A stretch of 35,694 bases of DNA, taken from contig JAIKWY010000133.1 of NCBI GenBank assembly GCA_024684395.1, positions 1 through 35,694 of the forward strand. The letters run 5' to 3'. Positions 24,222 to 31,912 of this stretch are shown one piece after another. Positions within the stretch are counted from its first letter, which is position 1; each line of letters starts with the position of its first letter. Source of the DNA: Oscillospiraceae bacterium (GTDB taxonomy: Bacteria; Bacillota; Clostridia; Oscillospirales; Ruminococcaceae). Both the position numbers and the translations under genes were made by a program. The notes under the pieces are model-generated. The model saw only the letters and a list, made by a program, of their open reading frames with translations. It did not search any database and was not told the DNA's origin.

Positions 24222-25175
24222 TCACGCTGCAGCCGTCTGCTGCTCTTTTTTCTGTACAGCCTTCAGCACCAGCGGCCAGATCACCAGCGCAAACGTCAGC
24301 ACGATCACGCTCTTCATGAACTTGCCCCAGTGTCCGCCCAGCAGCTCCACCAGCGGAGCCTTGAGCGAGTCCTCCATCAGCATCAGGATGACCACGCCCA
24401 CAATGCCTGCGGCGATCGACTGTTTTGTCAGGACCGGCTGGAACCGGATCCATTTCTTGTCTATAGATCTGCAAACACACAGTGTCAGCAGCTTTGCAAG
24501 GTCGCCGTATCCGTCATTCATCATCTTGTCCGGATCCACCAGCAGTGTACCGTCCACATAGTCCATCGGATAGGGCTTGAACGTGATATAGCACAGCGCC
24601 GCCACGCAGTAGACAACGCCCCCGATGAGGAACAGGTTTTCCTTCTCAGGGTGCTTCTCCAGATAACCGAACGCAAAGTACAGCCCGATGGCAGTCAGTG
24701 TGCCCTCCGTCACCCCGACGATGACATCCTGCGGCGTGTGTACCCCCAGGAAATTCCGTGAGAACCCCGTCAGCAGCACCATAAAGATGCAGACAAACGA
24801 GATCCAGCGGATCTTCTTCCAGGCATCCACCGCAAACGCCCCGTAGGTACTGCTTGCCGTGACCGAATGACCGCTCGGGAACGAATATCCCGTCGCCGTC
24901 TTGATCGAATCACCCGCCGGCACGACCCGTGCATCACGGATCCACGGCCGGTACACGCAAGCCGTCAGCTTCACCACCGAATTGATGGCGACCACGCAGC
25001 ACCACGACCCCAGCGCATGAAGTCCGCAGCGCTTATCCAGACACCAATAGACGAGCACAGCCATCACATAAAGATACGACACAGCAAAATCCGAGACATG
25101 CACCATAAAGTCCGTCACCGATCCGCTCAGCCCGTTTCTGATGTCCTGTAAAAACAATAAATACGCAATATCCAT
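24222..25175 (-). CDS. PAP2-family membrane phosphatase
   Basis: 317 residues from ATG 25175, with GGAGG upstream. All three phosphatase motifs are present: KLTACVYRP (KxxxxxxRP), PSGH in GYSFPSGHS, and SRNFLGVHTPQD (SRxxxxxHxxxD). Six or more membrane segments follow the usual type 2 phosphatidic-acid phosphatase pattern, extended by extra helices at the C terminus. Likely dephosphorylates lipid phosphates such as undecaprenyl pyrophosphate, but the substrate is unproven. It sits between yidD and yidC, a position not usual for this conserved cluster; 19 nt after yidD and 68 nt before yidC. Confidence 0.88.
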   Translation of the reverse strand: MDIAYLLFLQDIRNGLSGSVTDFMVHVSDFAVSYLYVMAVLVYWCLDKRCGLHALGSWCCVVAINSVVKLTACVYRPWIRDARVVPAGDSIKTATGYSFPSGHSVTASSTYGAFAVDAWKKIRWISFVCIFMVLLTGFSRNFLGVHTPQDVIVGVTEGTLTAIGLYFAFGYLEKHPEKENLFLIGGVVYCVAALCYITFKPYPMDYVDGTLLVDPDKMMNDGYGDLAKLLTLCVCRSIDKKWIRFQPVLTKQSIAAGIVGVVILMLMEDSLKAPLVELLGGHWGKFMKSVIVLTFALVIWPLVLKAVQKKEQQTAAA

Positions 25176-25194
25176 ATCCGTTCCTCCGTTACGG

Positions 25195-25485
25195 CTATTC
25201 CTCCGACGGACCAGAAGCCCGATCGTCCTGCCGTGACGCAGACGGATAGGATATTTTCGGATGCAGTGTAAATGTCTCCGGCACCTCATCCACGCCGCCC
25301 CTTGACCAGGGATTGCAGCGCAGCAGCCGCCAGGAAGCCAGTACAAAGCCCCTGCACGCTCCGAACCGTTCGATCGCAGTCAAAGCATAAGCCGAGCATG
25401 TCGGATAATACCGGCAGCACGGCGGGAACAGCGGAGAAATGCACTTCCGGTAAAACCGGATGAGCAGCATCATAAGATATTTCAT
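25195..25485 (-). CDS. yidD: Membrane protein insertion efficiency factor YidD
   Basis: 96 residues, with the family core RFYRKCISPLFPPCCRYYPTCSAYA and LLRCNPWSRGGVDEVP. A small protein attached to the inner face of the membrane, thought to help YidC-dependent insertion. Start overlaps the rnpA stop by 4 nt (ATGA). The 25-residue C-terminal tail after VPETFTLHP is variable and not conserved in the family. Confidence 0.95.
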   Translation of the reverse strand: MKYLMMLLIRFYRKCISPLFPPCCRYYPTCSAYALTAIERFGACRGFVLASWRLLRCNPWSRGGVDEVPETFTLHPKISYPSASRQDDRASGPSEE

Positions 25486-25859
25486 GCCTTGCCACCCTTT
25501 GGCAGCGGCAGCGGCTCACCCGCATAGATCTTATGCAGACCGGGGATGCCGTGCCGTTTCAGGCTCTCACCGAGCACCTGCGACTTGACCGTCAGCAGTC
25601 TCGGACGAGCCACCACGACAATGTCGAGCCCGATGGGTGCAGCAAGCTCATTTTCACGCCAGGCCTGCCGGATGAGCCGTCTGGCTCTGCTCCGGCAGAC
25701 TGCATTGCCGACTTTTTTGCCGGTAGTGATGCCAAGCCGGTTGCATCCGAGCTTGTTCTTCCGTGCATAGAGGATGACAAACGGCAAAACGATGCACTTC
25801 CCCTTGCGGTAGCACATCTGAAACTCCCTGTTTTCTTTCAGGATCTCCGTATACATCAT
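25482..25859 (-). CDS. rnpA: Ribonuclease P protein component
   Basis: 125 residues. Features NRLGITTGKKVGNAVCRSRARRLIRQAW, in which the basic helix corresponds to the RNR motif that binds RNase P RNA. It assists 5' maturation of tRNA. Candidate starts are GTG 25862 (GGAGG 7 nt upstream) and ATG 25859 (10 nt); I use the ATG. The 195-nt gap to rpmH is long for this pair and holds a terminator and repeats. Confidence 0.93.
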   Translation of the reverse strand: MMYTEILKENREFQMCYRKGKCIVLPFVILYARKNKLGCNRLGITTGKKVGNAVCRSRARRLIRQAWRENELAAPIGLDIVVVARPRLLTVKSQVLGESLKRHGIPGLHKIYAGEPLPLPKGGKA

Positions 25860-25911
25860 CACGCACAGTCCTCCGGCTCAATCCCTCCATATCCGTACCA
25901 AAGCGGGTCTC

Positions 25912-25971
25912 AAGGGTGCGCAGCACCCTTACAGTTCCTCCCACTTTGGGGGAGGTGCCGCCGGACGGCGG
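25912..25971. repeat. Palindromic repeat cluster between rpmH and rnpA
   Basis: AAGGGTGC/GCACCCTT (25912-25930), CCTCCC/GGGAGG (25937-25955) and CCGCCG/CGGCGG (25958-25971). GC-rich chained hairpins of the same kind as elsewhere. Confidence 0.65.
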
Positions 25972-26020
25972 CGGAGGGGGCGTTTTCAAGCAGCGATCGT
26001 CCCTCTACGATAAAACAAAA

Positions 26021-26047
26021 AGACCACAAATGCATGATTTGTGGTCT
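26021..26047 (-). terminator. Terminator directly after rpmH
   Basis: Perfect 11-base arms (26021-26031 and 26037-26047) followed on the minus strand by TTTTGTTTT. It starts 6 nt past the rpmH stop, so most transcripts would end here, allowing high rpmH and lower rnpA expression. Confidence 0.85.
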
Positions 26048-26053
26048 GACTCG

Positions 26054-26188
26054 TCAGTGGGAAAGTCTCTTTCTGCCCTTTGCTCTCCTACGAGCTAAAA
26101 CCTTTCTGCCGTTTCTGTCGGACATTCTCTTCATGAAGCCATGTTCCTTTTTTCTATGGATCTTCTTCGGCTGATACGTTCTTTTCAT
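26054..26188 (-). CDS. rpmH: 50S ribosomal protein L34
   Basis: 44 residues: [18 protein letters not shown] followed by [25 protein letters not shown], the canonical L34 sequence. ATG 26188 with GGAGGAG about 8 nt upstream. In many bacteria rpmH lies beside dnaA and oriC; here the gene across the divergent gap is serC. Confidence 0.97.
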   Translation of the reverse strand: MKRTYQPKKIHRKKEHGFMKRMSDRNGRKVLARRRAKGRKRLSH

Positions 26189-26283
26189 TGCAGGTCTCCT
26201 CCTCTCGCATATGCCGGCATCCTCAGCCCAACGCCGATGACCGCCGACGAATTGACAGAGCACAAGTACTCTTATACCCTATT

Positions 26284-26312
26284 ATTATAGCGAAAAGCAA
26301 GACTTCTGTCAA
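26284..26312 (-). promoter_or_regulatory. Perfect sigma-A promoter of rpmH
   Basis: TTGACA (26312-26307) and TATAAT (26289-26284) on the minus strand, 17-nt spacing. Leader about 90 nt. Confidence 0.85.
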
Positions 26313-26520
26313 GAGGATTTCCGCATTTTTTCCGAAATCCCATAAAAACGACAAACCGCCCGCTCTGAAATCGTGATATTTACACAAAAGGCAAGCCCGA
26401 TCCCGCCCCCTGCCGCCGGATTCCATCTCACAAAGACACCTGTCCTCGTTACAAATACACAAAAACCGCCTGTCAAATACAGGCACTTTTTATAAAATCA
26501 GAAGAATCTGTCAAACCGTC

Positions 26521-26549
26521 TTGACAGTCCCTATAAAAAAGAGTATAAT
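26521..26549 (+). promoter_or_regulatory. Perfect sigma-A promoter of serC-serA
   Basis: TTGACA (26521-26526) and TATAAT (26544-26549), 17-nt spacing. Transcription would start near 26556, leaving a 95-nt leader. Confidence 0.85.
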
Positions 26550-26567
26550 AATAGATGGGTTTTTGCA

Positions 26568-26604
26568 TCCCTCGCCTGACAAAAATTTAACAGGCAGAGA
26601 ATGC
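26568..26604 (+). promoter_or_regulatory. Possible structured leader of serC
   Basis: TGCAT and GCCTG on the left can pair with CAGGC and ATGCA on the right, around an A/T-rich loop, with unpaired bases between the two helices. No match to a known riboswitch class was recognised. Weak evidence. Confidence 0.3.
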
Positions 26605-26651
26605 ACAAGACGATCCCGTTATTTTTAAAAACTTATGTGGAGGTACGCACA

Positions 26652-27737
26652 ATGAGCAGAGTTTACAATTTCAGCGCAGGTCCGGCTGTTCTGCCGGAAG
26701 AGGTCCTTCAGGAATGTGCAGCAGAAATGATGGATTACCAGGGCTGCGGCATGTCCGTTATGGAAATGTCCCACCGTTCCAAGGTATATGACAAGATCAT
26801 CAAGGAAGCAGAGGCTGATCTCCGTGAGCTGATGAACATCCCGGATAACTACAAGGTGATCTTCCTCCAGGGCGGCGCATCTCTGGTATTCGCAGAGGTA
26901 CCGATGAACCTGATGAAGAACGGCAAGGCTGCTTACATCATCACCGGTCAGTGGGCTAAGAAGGCTGCTGCCGAGGCTGAGAAGTACGGCGAAGTTGTGA
27001 AGGTAGCTTCCTCCGCTGACAAGACCTTCTCCTACATCCCGGACTGCTCCGATCTGGACATCCCGGAGGATGTTGACTACGTATACATCTGCGAGAACAA
27101 CACCATCTACGGCACCAAGTTCTGGGAGCTCCCGAACACCAAGGGTCACATCCTGGTATCCGACGTATCCTCCTGCTTCCTGTCCGAGCCGATCGACGTA
27201 TCCAAGTACGGCGTTGTATACGGCGGTGTACAGAAGAACGTAGGCCCGTCCGGTGTACAGATTGTCATCGTTCGTGAGGATCTGATCGCAGACGGTCCCG
27301 CATTCAAGCAGACTCCCACCATGTGCGACTGGAAGATCCAGGCAGACGCAGAGTCCCTCTACAACACCCCGCCCTGCTACGGCATCTATGTATGCGGCAA
27401 GGTATTCAAGTGGATCAAGAAGATGGGCGGCCTCGAGGGCATGAAGAAGCACAACGAGGAGAAGGCAAAGATCCTGTACGATTTCCTCGACCAGTCCAAG
27501 CTGTTCAAGGGCACCGTTGAGAAGAAGGATCGCTCCATCATGAACGTACCGTTCGTAACCGGCAATGCTGATCTCGATGCAAAGTTCGTAGCTGAGGCAA
27601 AGGCAGCAGGCTTCGAGAACCTGAAGGGTCACAGAACCGTAGGCGGCATGAGAGCTTCCATCTACAACGCAATGCCGATCGAGGGCGTTGAGAAGCTCGT
27701 TGCGTTCATGAAGAAGTTCGAGGCAGAGAACGCCTGA
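26652..27737 (+). CDS. serC: Phosphoserine aminotransferase
   Basis: 361 residues, usual length. N-terminal YNFSAGPAVLP is the SerC signature, the PLP-binding Lys195 lies in YGGVQKNVGPSG, and FLQGGAS binds the cofactor phosphate. Converts 3-phosphohydroxypyruvate and glutamate to phosphoserine, step two of serine synthesis. GGAGG sits 8 nt before ATG 26652. Codon use (many GTA, AAG, TCC) differs from the C-rich neighbours, which suggests high expression. Followed after 141 nt by serA; serB is not in the window. Confidence 0.97.
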   Translation: MSRVYNFSAGPAVLPEEVLQECAAEMMDYQGCGMSVMEMSHRSKVYDKIIKEAEADLRELMNIPDNYKVIFLQGGASLVFAEVPMNLMKNGKAAYIITGQWAKKAAAEAEKYGEVVKVASSADKTFSYIPDCSDLDIPEDVDYVYICENNTIYGTKFWELPNTKGHILVSDVSSCFLSEPIDVSKYGVVYGGVQKNVGPSGVQIVIVREDLIADGPAFKQTPTMCDWKIQADAESLYNTPPCYGIYVCGKVFKWIKKMGGLEGMKKHNEEKAKILYDFLDQSKLFKGTVEKKDRSIMNVPFVTGNADLDAKFVAEAKAAGFENLKGHRTVGGMRASIYNAMPIEGVEKLVAFMKKFEAENA

Positions 27738-27776
27738 GTCTCTCCATATAAAACCAAGTAAGTAAATCCTGCGGGT

Positions 27777-27854
27777 GCAGGGCTGCATAGTCCTGCCGAG
27801 TGGGAGAGTTTGAGAGGGAGGGCAGCGCCCTTCCTCTCATCCGCCGTAAGGCGG
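27777..27854. repeat. Three hairpins between serC and serA
   Basis: GCAGGGCT/AGTCCTGC (27777-27796, one mismatch), 12-base arms at 27812-27823 and 27827-27838 (one mismatch), and CCGCC/GGCGG (27841-27854). They could tune the serC:serA ratio, or simply be a copy of the repeat family. Confidence 0.6.
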
Positions 27855-27878
27855 CATCATAAAAAGGAGGAATCCCCC

Positions 27879-28985
27879 ATGTTCAATATCCTGACCCTGA
27901 ACAAGATCGCCAAGTGCGGCACCGACAAGTTCGACACTGCCAAGTACACTGTAGGCGATTCCGTAGAGAACCCGACCGGTATCATGGTACGTTCTGCCGT
28001 GATGCATGAGATGGAGTTCGGCGCAGATCTGCTGGCGATCGGCAGAGCAGGCGCCGGCACCAACAACATCCCGGTCGAGAAGTGCGCAGAGCAGGGCATC
28101 GTTGTGTTCAACACCCCCGGTGCCAATGCCAATGCCGTAAAGGAGCTCGTGCTCGCAGGTCTGTTCCTGGCTTCCCGTAAGGTGACCAAGGCAGTGCAGT
28201 GGGCATCCACCCTCGAGGACACCGCTGAGATGAACGTTGCAAAGCAGGTCGAGAAGGGCAAGTCCAACTTCGGCGGCTGCGAGATCACCGGCAAGACCCT
28301 CGGCATCATCGGTCTGGGCGCCATCGGCAGAAAGGTCGCTTTCGCTGCCAAGGCTCTCGGCATGACCGTAGTCGGCACCGACCCGTTCCTCTCCGAGGCA
28401 GCAGCCAAGGAGCTCGAGGGCACCTGCAAGGTCGTTGCCACCAAGGAAGAGATCTATGCAGAGGCTGATTACATCACGCTGCATGTTCCCTGCAACAACG
28501 ATACCAAGGGCTTCTTCAACGCAGCCGTTTTCGCACAATGCAAGGACGGCGTGAAGATCCTGAACTTCGCTCGCGGCGAGCTCGTGAATGACGATGATCT
28601 GGAGCAGGCGATCGCATCCGGCAAGGTTTCCGCTTATGTAACAGACTTCCCGAATGCCAAGACCGTCAAGATGGACGGCGTTGTAGCCATCCCGCACCTG
28701 GGCGCATCCACCGAGGAGTCCGAGGACAACTGCGCTATGATGGCAGCCGATGAGCTGATCGACTACATCGAGAACGGCAACATCAAGAACTCCGTGAACT
28801 TCCCGAACGTCTCCGCAGATGCTGCCAAGAAGGTATGCGTACTGCACAAGGAAGGCGCACAGCTCCCGGGCACCGTTCTCGCAACCGGCGCCAAGAAGGG
28901 CTTTGCCTACACCATCCTCGCTGACGGCGACGCAGATGCGATCAAGGCGATCGACGGCGTTATCAGAGTAAGAGTGATCGGCTAA
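27879..28985 (+). CDS. serA: D-3-phosphoglycerate dehydrogenase with shortened ACT end
   Basis: 368 residues from ATG 27879 with AAGGAGG upstream. NAD-binding Rossmann motif GLGAIG at residues 145-150, catalytic Arg232 in NFARGELV and His273 in PHLGAST. Oxidises 3-phosphoglycerate to 3-phosphohydroxypyruvate, the first step of serine synthesis. The C terminus (317-368) keeps the first strand (KKVCVLHK) and last strands (FAYTILAD, GVIRVRVIG) of an ACT domain but lacks about 15-20 residues in the middle, where the helix and ligand loop normally are. Serine feedback may therefore be altered. Forms an operon with serC. Confidence 0.95.
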   Translation: MFNILTLNKIAKCGTDKFDTAKYTVGDSVENPTGIMVRSAVMHEMEFGADLLAIGRAGAGTNNIPVEKCAEQGIVVFNTPGANANAVKELVLAGLFLASRKVTKAVQWASTLEDTAEMNVAKQVEKGKSNFGGCEITGKTLGIIGLGAIGRKVAFAAKALGMTVVGTDPFLSEAAAKELEGTCKVVATKEEIYAEADYITLHVPCNNDTKGFFNAAVFAQCKDGVKILNFARGELVNDDDLEQAIASGKVSAYVTDFPNAKTVKMDGVVAIPHLGASTEESEDNCAMMAADELIDYIENGNIKNSVNFPNVSADAAKKVCVLHKEGAQLPGTVLATGAKKGFAYTILADGDADAIKAIDGVIRVRVIG

Positions 28986-29048
28986 GTGCGGGGAGCCCCC
29001 GCAGGCAGGTTGCTTCGCTAACGGAAAATGCACCATTCTGGTGTCCGC

Positions 29049-29090
29049 TTGCCCCCAATGGCTACGCCAAAGGGGGCAAAGCTGTTTTTT
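29049..29090 (+). terminator. Terminator of serC-serA
   Basis: TTGCCCCC (29049-29056) and GGGGGCAA (29072-29079), with an inner TGGC/GCCA stem, then GCTG and six T. Confidence 0.85.
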
Positions 29091-29219
29091 CTCAACACAT
29101 CGCAGCTAAAGCTGCTCTGATGCAGTTCTCCAGCGTTTCAGACAATGGCACAAGTATTATATTTATTTATGCTATCATGATGATTGCATATACCAAAATC
29201 TCTATAAACAGGTGAGCCT

Positions 29220-29678
29220 ATGGAACCCAGACCCTTTGGACCGATCGCCTATCAAACAGCATACCAGCCGCTCCTGCTCTCTTTTTTAGAAACATGCCTA
29301 CCGGAATCCCACCGTTCTCTGGACATCACCGGCAGACACCGGTATTATCTGCATGTCGAAGCACACTTCAAAGCCTTCTGGTGCATGTTTGATGAGACCC
29401 GCATGATCGGCACCGTGGCAGTCTCCGAACTGAGCCACGATACCTGCGAATTGAAATCCCTCTATCTATTGGAATGCTATCACGGCATGGGATACGGCAA
29501 AAAGCTGATCCTGCACGCCATGACCTATGCCAAAGCACACGGCTACCAGAAAATGTACCTCGATTCCCTCTCCACCAGCGAAAAAGCCCTCGCCCTCTAC
29601 CGAAAACTCGGTTTTCACGACACCGCCCGATACAACACCAACCCCTGTTCCGATGTCTTCATGGTCAAAGAACTGTAG
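29220..29678 (+). CDS. GNAT family N-acetyltransferase
   Basis: 152 residues. Family pattern: MIGTVAVSEL strand, CELKSLYLLECYHGMGYGKKLI containing the acetyl-CoA pyrophosphate loop (H-GMGYGK), YQKMYLDS and a final ALALYRKLGFHDTARY. The closest common type is a small-molecule or protein acetyltransferase; substrate unknown. Ribosome site AGGTGA 5 nt upstream. It is separated from serA by a terminator and from the phage cassette by convergent orientation. Confidence 0.9.
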   Translation: MEPRPFGPIAYQTAYQPLLLSFLETCLPESHRSLDITGRHRYYLHVEAHFKAFWCMFDETRMIGTVAVSELSHDTCELKSLYLLECYHGMGYGKKLILHAMTYAKAHGYQKMYLDSLSTSEKALALYRKLGFHDTARYNTNPCSDVFMVKEL

Positions 29679-29693
29679 CCCCCCATAACCCAC

Positions 29694-29727
29694 AAGCCCC
29701 GAAGCGACCAAAACCGCTCCGGGGCTT
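29694..29727 (+). terminator. Terminator after the acetyltransferase
   Basis: AAGCCCCGAAGCG (29694-29706) and CGCTCCGGGGCTT (29715-29727), one internal mismatch, then TTCATC. Confidence 0.7.
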
Positions 29728-29747
29728 TCATCATCCCCCCAGCAGCG

Positions 29748-29793
29748 GCGAAGCAAAGCTGCCACCCCTCGGCAGCGAGCGAAGCAAAGCTGC
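29748..29793. repeat. Two perfect 15-base direct repeats
   Basis: GCGAAGCAAAGCTGC occurs at 29748-29762 and 29779-29793; the following bases (CCTCGG) are also shared. It lies at the left edge of the phage cassette. Confidence 0.8.
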
Positions 29794-30019
29794 TCCTCGG
29801 CAATGTTAGGCAAAACCCAGCTGCACACCAGGTACCATGTAGTCCGCCGCCGCGACGGAGGAGTGGTCGCAGCGGCTGGTGGTTTGCCCAAAATCGACTA
29901 CACCCAAGCAGGTGCAGGGCAGCCGCCCTGCCGCCGGGGAGTCCAGAGGGGGCTGGCGTGAGCCCCCTCTGGGCAGGGGTAGAGCGCACCAAGCTTATAA
30001 AAGCCCCCCAAAGATCCGC

Positions 30020-30934
30020 CTATACGTTATAAAACCCATCCTCATACGCCCAGACCGTCGTCCGCAGTCCATTCGCCCCAAACACGACCCGCACCCGGCA
30101 GATGCGCTCCTCCTGCAAATGCGCCCCGAACGTCACCTTCTCCCCGAGCTGCTCATCCGCAAAGCCCGCATACTCCACGAACTTCGCCCGCCAGCCCCTG
30201 TCGGAATACAGATTTCGGAACGTCAGCGCCTCCGTCGGATCCGAAAGATACGCCCGGTCAAACGGGATCTGCTTGTGCCGCACGATCTCCGTCCCCGCAG
30301 CCGCCGGATTGTCCTGTACATAGGCATCCGGCGTCCCGTCCAACGCCTCCATATGATAACAGCTCACAAGTTTGGTCGTGTCATACTCCGTCCCATAGCT
30401 CACCGCCGCCGGGATCGTGACCAGCCGTGGATCATCCGGCAGCGTCATCCGCACCATGTTCCCCACCGTGTACGCATGACCGCCCGTCAGCTTGTACGTG
30501 AAATGCACGATACAGTCCCAGAGACTTGTCTTGCTCGTCACATAGATATATCCCGTCCGCTGATCCTCCTGATACGTCACATGCGGAAACGTGTAGAACC
30601 CCTGCACCAGATCCCCGATCGTCAGATTCGCATGAAGCCCCGGTACCAGCTCATTCTGCACCAGCACGGATGTAAAACTCCGCGCCTTGATGCGCAGCAT
30701 CCTGACACCCGCCCGCAGCACCTGCACCACCCGGTCAGTGATCCCGAGGAAGATCTCCGTCATGTCATATTCCAGCCCGATCCGGCATACCTGCTCGGGA
30801 TGGAAATCCCCCACCGGAAACTCCGCCGTCAGCGTCTCATACGGCGTGTAGATCTCCCGCTCCAGCACCAGAGCCGTGCAGGCAGTCTCCACCGCCGCAC
30901 CCTCCGCAAAATACAGCCGCAGCCTAAAGCTCAT
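30020..30934 (-). CDS. Phage baseplate hub-like protein (XkdQ / late control D type)
   Basis: 304 residues. A beta-rich N terminus (LRLYFAEG, LEREIYTPYETLTAEFPV, EIFLGITDRVVQV) followed by a segment with SKTSLWDCIVHFTYKLTGGHAY and ending FGAHLQEERICRVRVVFGANG fits the hub/tube-cap proteins related to XkdQ of PBSX and gpD. It would sit at the tail tip. Its ATG overlaps the previous stop (ATGA). Assignment rests on general pattern and position, not on one decisive motif. Last gene of the leftward cassette; nothing phage-like follows it. Confidence 0.5.
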   Translation of the reverse strand: MSFRLRLYFAEGAAVETACTALVLEREIYTPYETLTAEFPVGDFHPEQVCRIGLEYDMTEIFLGITDRVVQVLRAGVRMLRIKARSFTSVLVQNELVPGLHANLTIGDLVQGFYTFPHVTYQEDQRTGYIYVTSKTSLWDCIVHFTYKLTGGHAYTVGNMVRMTLPDDPRLVTIPAAVSYGTEYDTTKLVSCYHMEALDGTPDAYVQDNPAAAGTEIVRHKQIPFDRAYLSDPTEALTFRNLYSDRGWRAKFVEYAGFADEQLGEKVTFGAHLQEERICRVRVVFGANGLRTTVWAYEDGFYNV

Positions 30935-31317
30935 GTCTCATCCTCCGTTTCCAGCACCGTGTTTGTCAGGAAGATCAGCACCACCTCCGGCACATCATAG
31001 CCCTCGCCGAGACTGTACCCGATCAGCAGCGCATTCCGATACAGCAGATGCCCGAGCCGGAGCCCCATCGTCTCCCCTGCCCGGAGCTTCCCATCCAGCG
31101 CCGCCGCTACAGATGCCACATCCGCCGCCTCTGACAGCTTCCCTTTCAGCACCAGCTTTGTCCCCTTTGACCAGCACGCCGTGACAGCCGTGTGCCCCTG
31201 TGCCGTCCCCTGCTCCCGCACCGCACAGCTCCCGGTCAGGCGATATTCCGCCAGATGCAGCACGATCTCCCCCACCGTCACATCATACTGCTTCATCCCG
31301 CAAATACTCAAACCCAT
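30931..31317 (-). CDS. Small phage protein, unknown, possible tail component
   Basis: 128 residues from ATG 31317 with AGGAGAGAATTGC before it. Predominantly beta (QYDVTVGEIVLHLAEYRL, HTAVTACWSKGTKLVLKGKL, VVLIFLTNTVL), consistent with a tail-type beta barrel or a XkdN/late-gene accessory. No specific family recognised. Translationally coupled to the hub-like gene. Confidence 0.5.
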   Translation of the reverse strand: MGLSICGMKQYDVTVGEIVLHLAEYRLTGSCAVREQGTAQGHTAVTACWSKGTKLVLKGKLSEAADVASVAAALDGKLRAGETMGLRLGHLLYRNALLIGYSLGEGYDVPEVVLIFLTNTVLETEDET

Positions 31318-31387
31318 GCAATTCTCTCCTTTTTCTCAAAAAAGCACCAGAACCCCGGTCTTGTGCTTCGACTACCCCACCCCCTGA

Positions 31388-31462
31388 CCCCCTCCCCAAA
31401 GGGGAGGGGGAGGAAATAGCGGCGCTGCGCGCCGCAGCTGCTTTAGGGGCTCCGCCCCTAAA
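31388..31462. repeat. Palindromic repeat cluster inside the phage cassette (1)
   Basis: CCCCCTCCCC/GGGGAGGGGG (31388-31410), GCGGCGC/GCGCCGC (31419-31435) and TTTAGGGGC/GCCCCTAAA (31442-31462), followed by CCCCGTTTTTGCC. It occupies most of the 193-nt gap between two structural genes. Confidence 0.75.
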
Positions 31463-31510
31463 AACCCCGTTTTTGCCTGCGACTCATTCTAAACGGAACA
31501 GCTCCCATTG

Positions 31511-31912
31511 TCACTCACCGCAGACGGCGCAATCCCATACTCCCCGAAACCGTACCACCGCCCGCAGCACTGTCCTCTGCAATTTCGCATCCCCGAGCGC
31601 CGGCTGCACCTCGCATACCACCGCCCCCATCGACTCGAGCGCCGGCAGGATCGAACCATACAGCAGCTCCTCCGCCACGCTGACCGGCACCGTCATCGGC
31701 ACGAGCACAGAGATCCGCAGGAACGCCGCAAACGGATGCACCGCCCCCTCACCGTCCGGAAACGGCAGATCCAGCTGCAAGCGTTCCGCCTCCACCACTG
31801 TGAACCGCCGGTCAGACTTGCGCGGGATCGGCACCGCATCAAATCCCGGATAGACCTCCCCGCCGCACGCCTCCTGCAACGCCGCAACCACCTCATTGAT
31901 CAGCTCCCGCAT
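31511..31912 (-). CDS. Small phage protein, candidate tail-completion or connector
   Basis: 133 residues from ATG 31912, with AGGAGG 5 nt upstream; its start overlaps the end of the connector gene by 20 nt. Pattern: N-terminal helix MRELINEVVAALQEA, YPGFDAVPIPRKSDRRFTVVEAERLQLD, and paired beta strands. Size and position right after the head-tail connector resemble the XkdI/XkdJ type of neck or tail-terminator protein. No defining motif seen. Confidence 0.5.
   Translation of the reverse strand: MRELINEVVAALQEACGGEVYPGFDAVPIPRKSDRRFTVVEAERLQLDLPFPDGEGAVHPFAAFLRISVLVPMTVPVSVAEELLYGSILPALESMGAVVCEVQPALGDAKLQRTVLRAVVRFRGVWDCAVCGE

Larger units (their letters stand above)
26189..26651. other. 463-base divergent gap between rpmH and serC
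   Basis: Holds the two divergent promoters, a small GCCTGT/ACAGGC stem with T5 (26468-26489) and the structured serC leader. I looked for clusters of DnaA boxes (TTATCCACA and complements) and an AT-rich unwinding region and found none convincing. No gene seen. Confidence 0.6.
29679..30019. other. 341-base gap between acetyltransferase and phage cassette
   Basis: Holds the terminator above, two copies of GCGAAGCAAAGCTGC (29748-29762 and 29779-29793, 31 nt apart) and several GC-rich palindromes near 29920-29975. No gene, integrase or recognisable attachment site; a tRNA end is not present. Confidence 0.55.

Noticed and set aside
26264-26651. oriC with DnaA boxes
   Set aside because: No TTATCCACA-type cluster; partial matches such as TTTACACA are isolated.
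29728-30019. Structured non-coding RNA between the acetyltransferase and phage cassette
   Set aside because: Only repeats and palindromes are visible; no promoter or match to RNase P, SRP, tmRNA or 6S RNA features.
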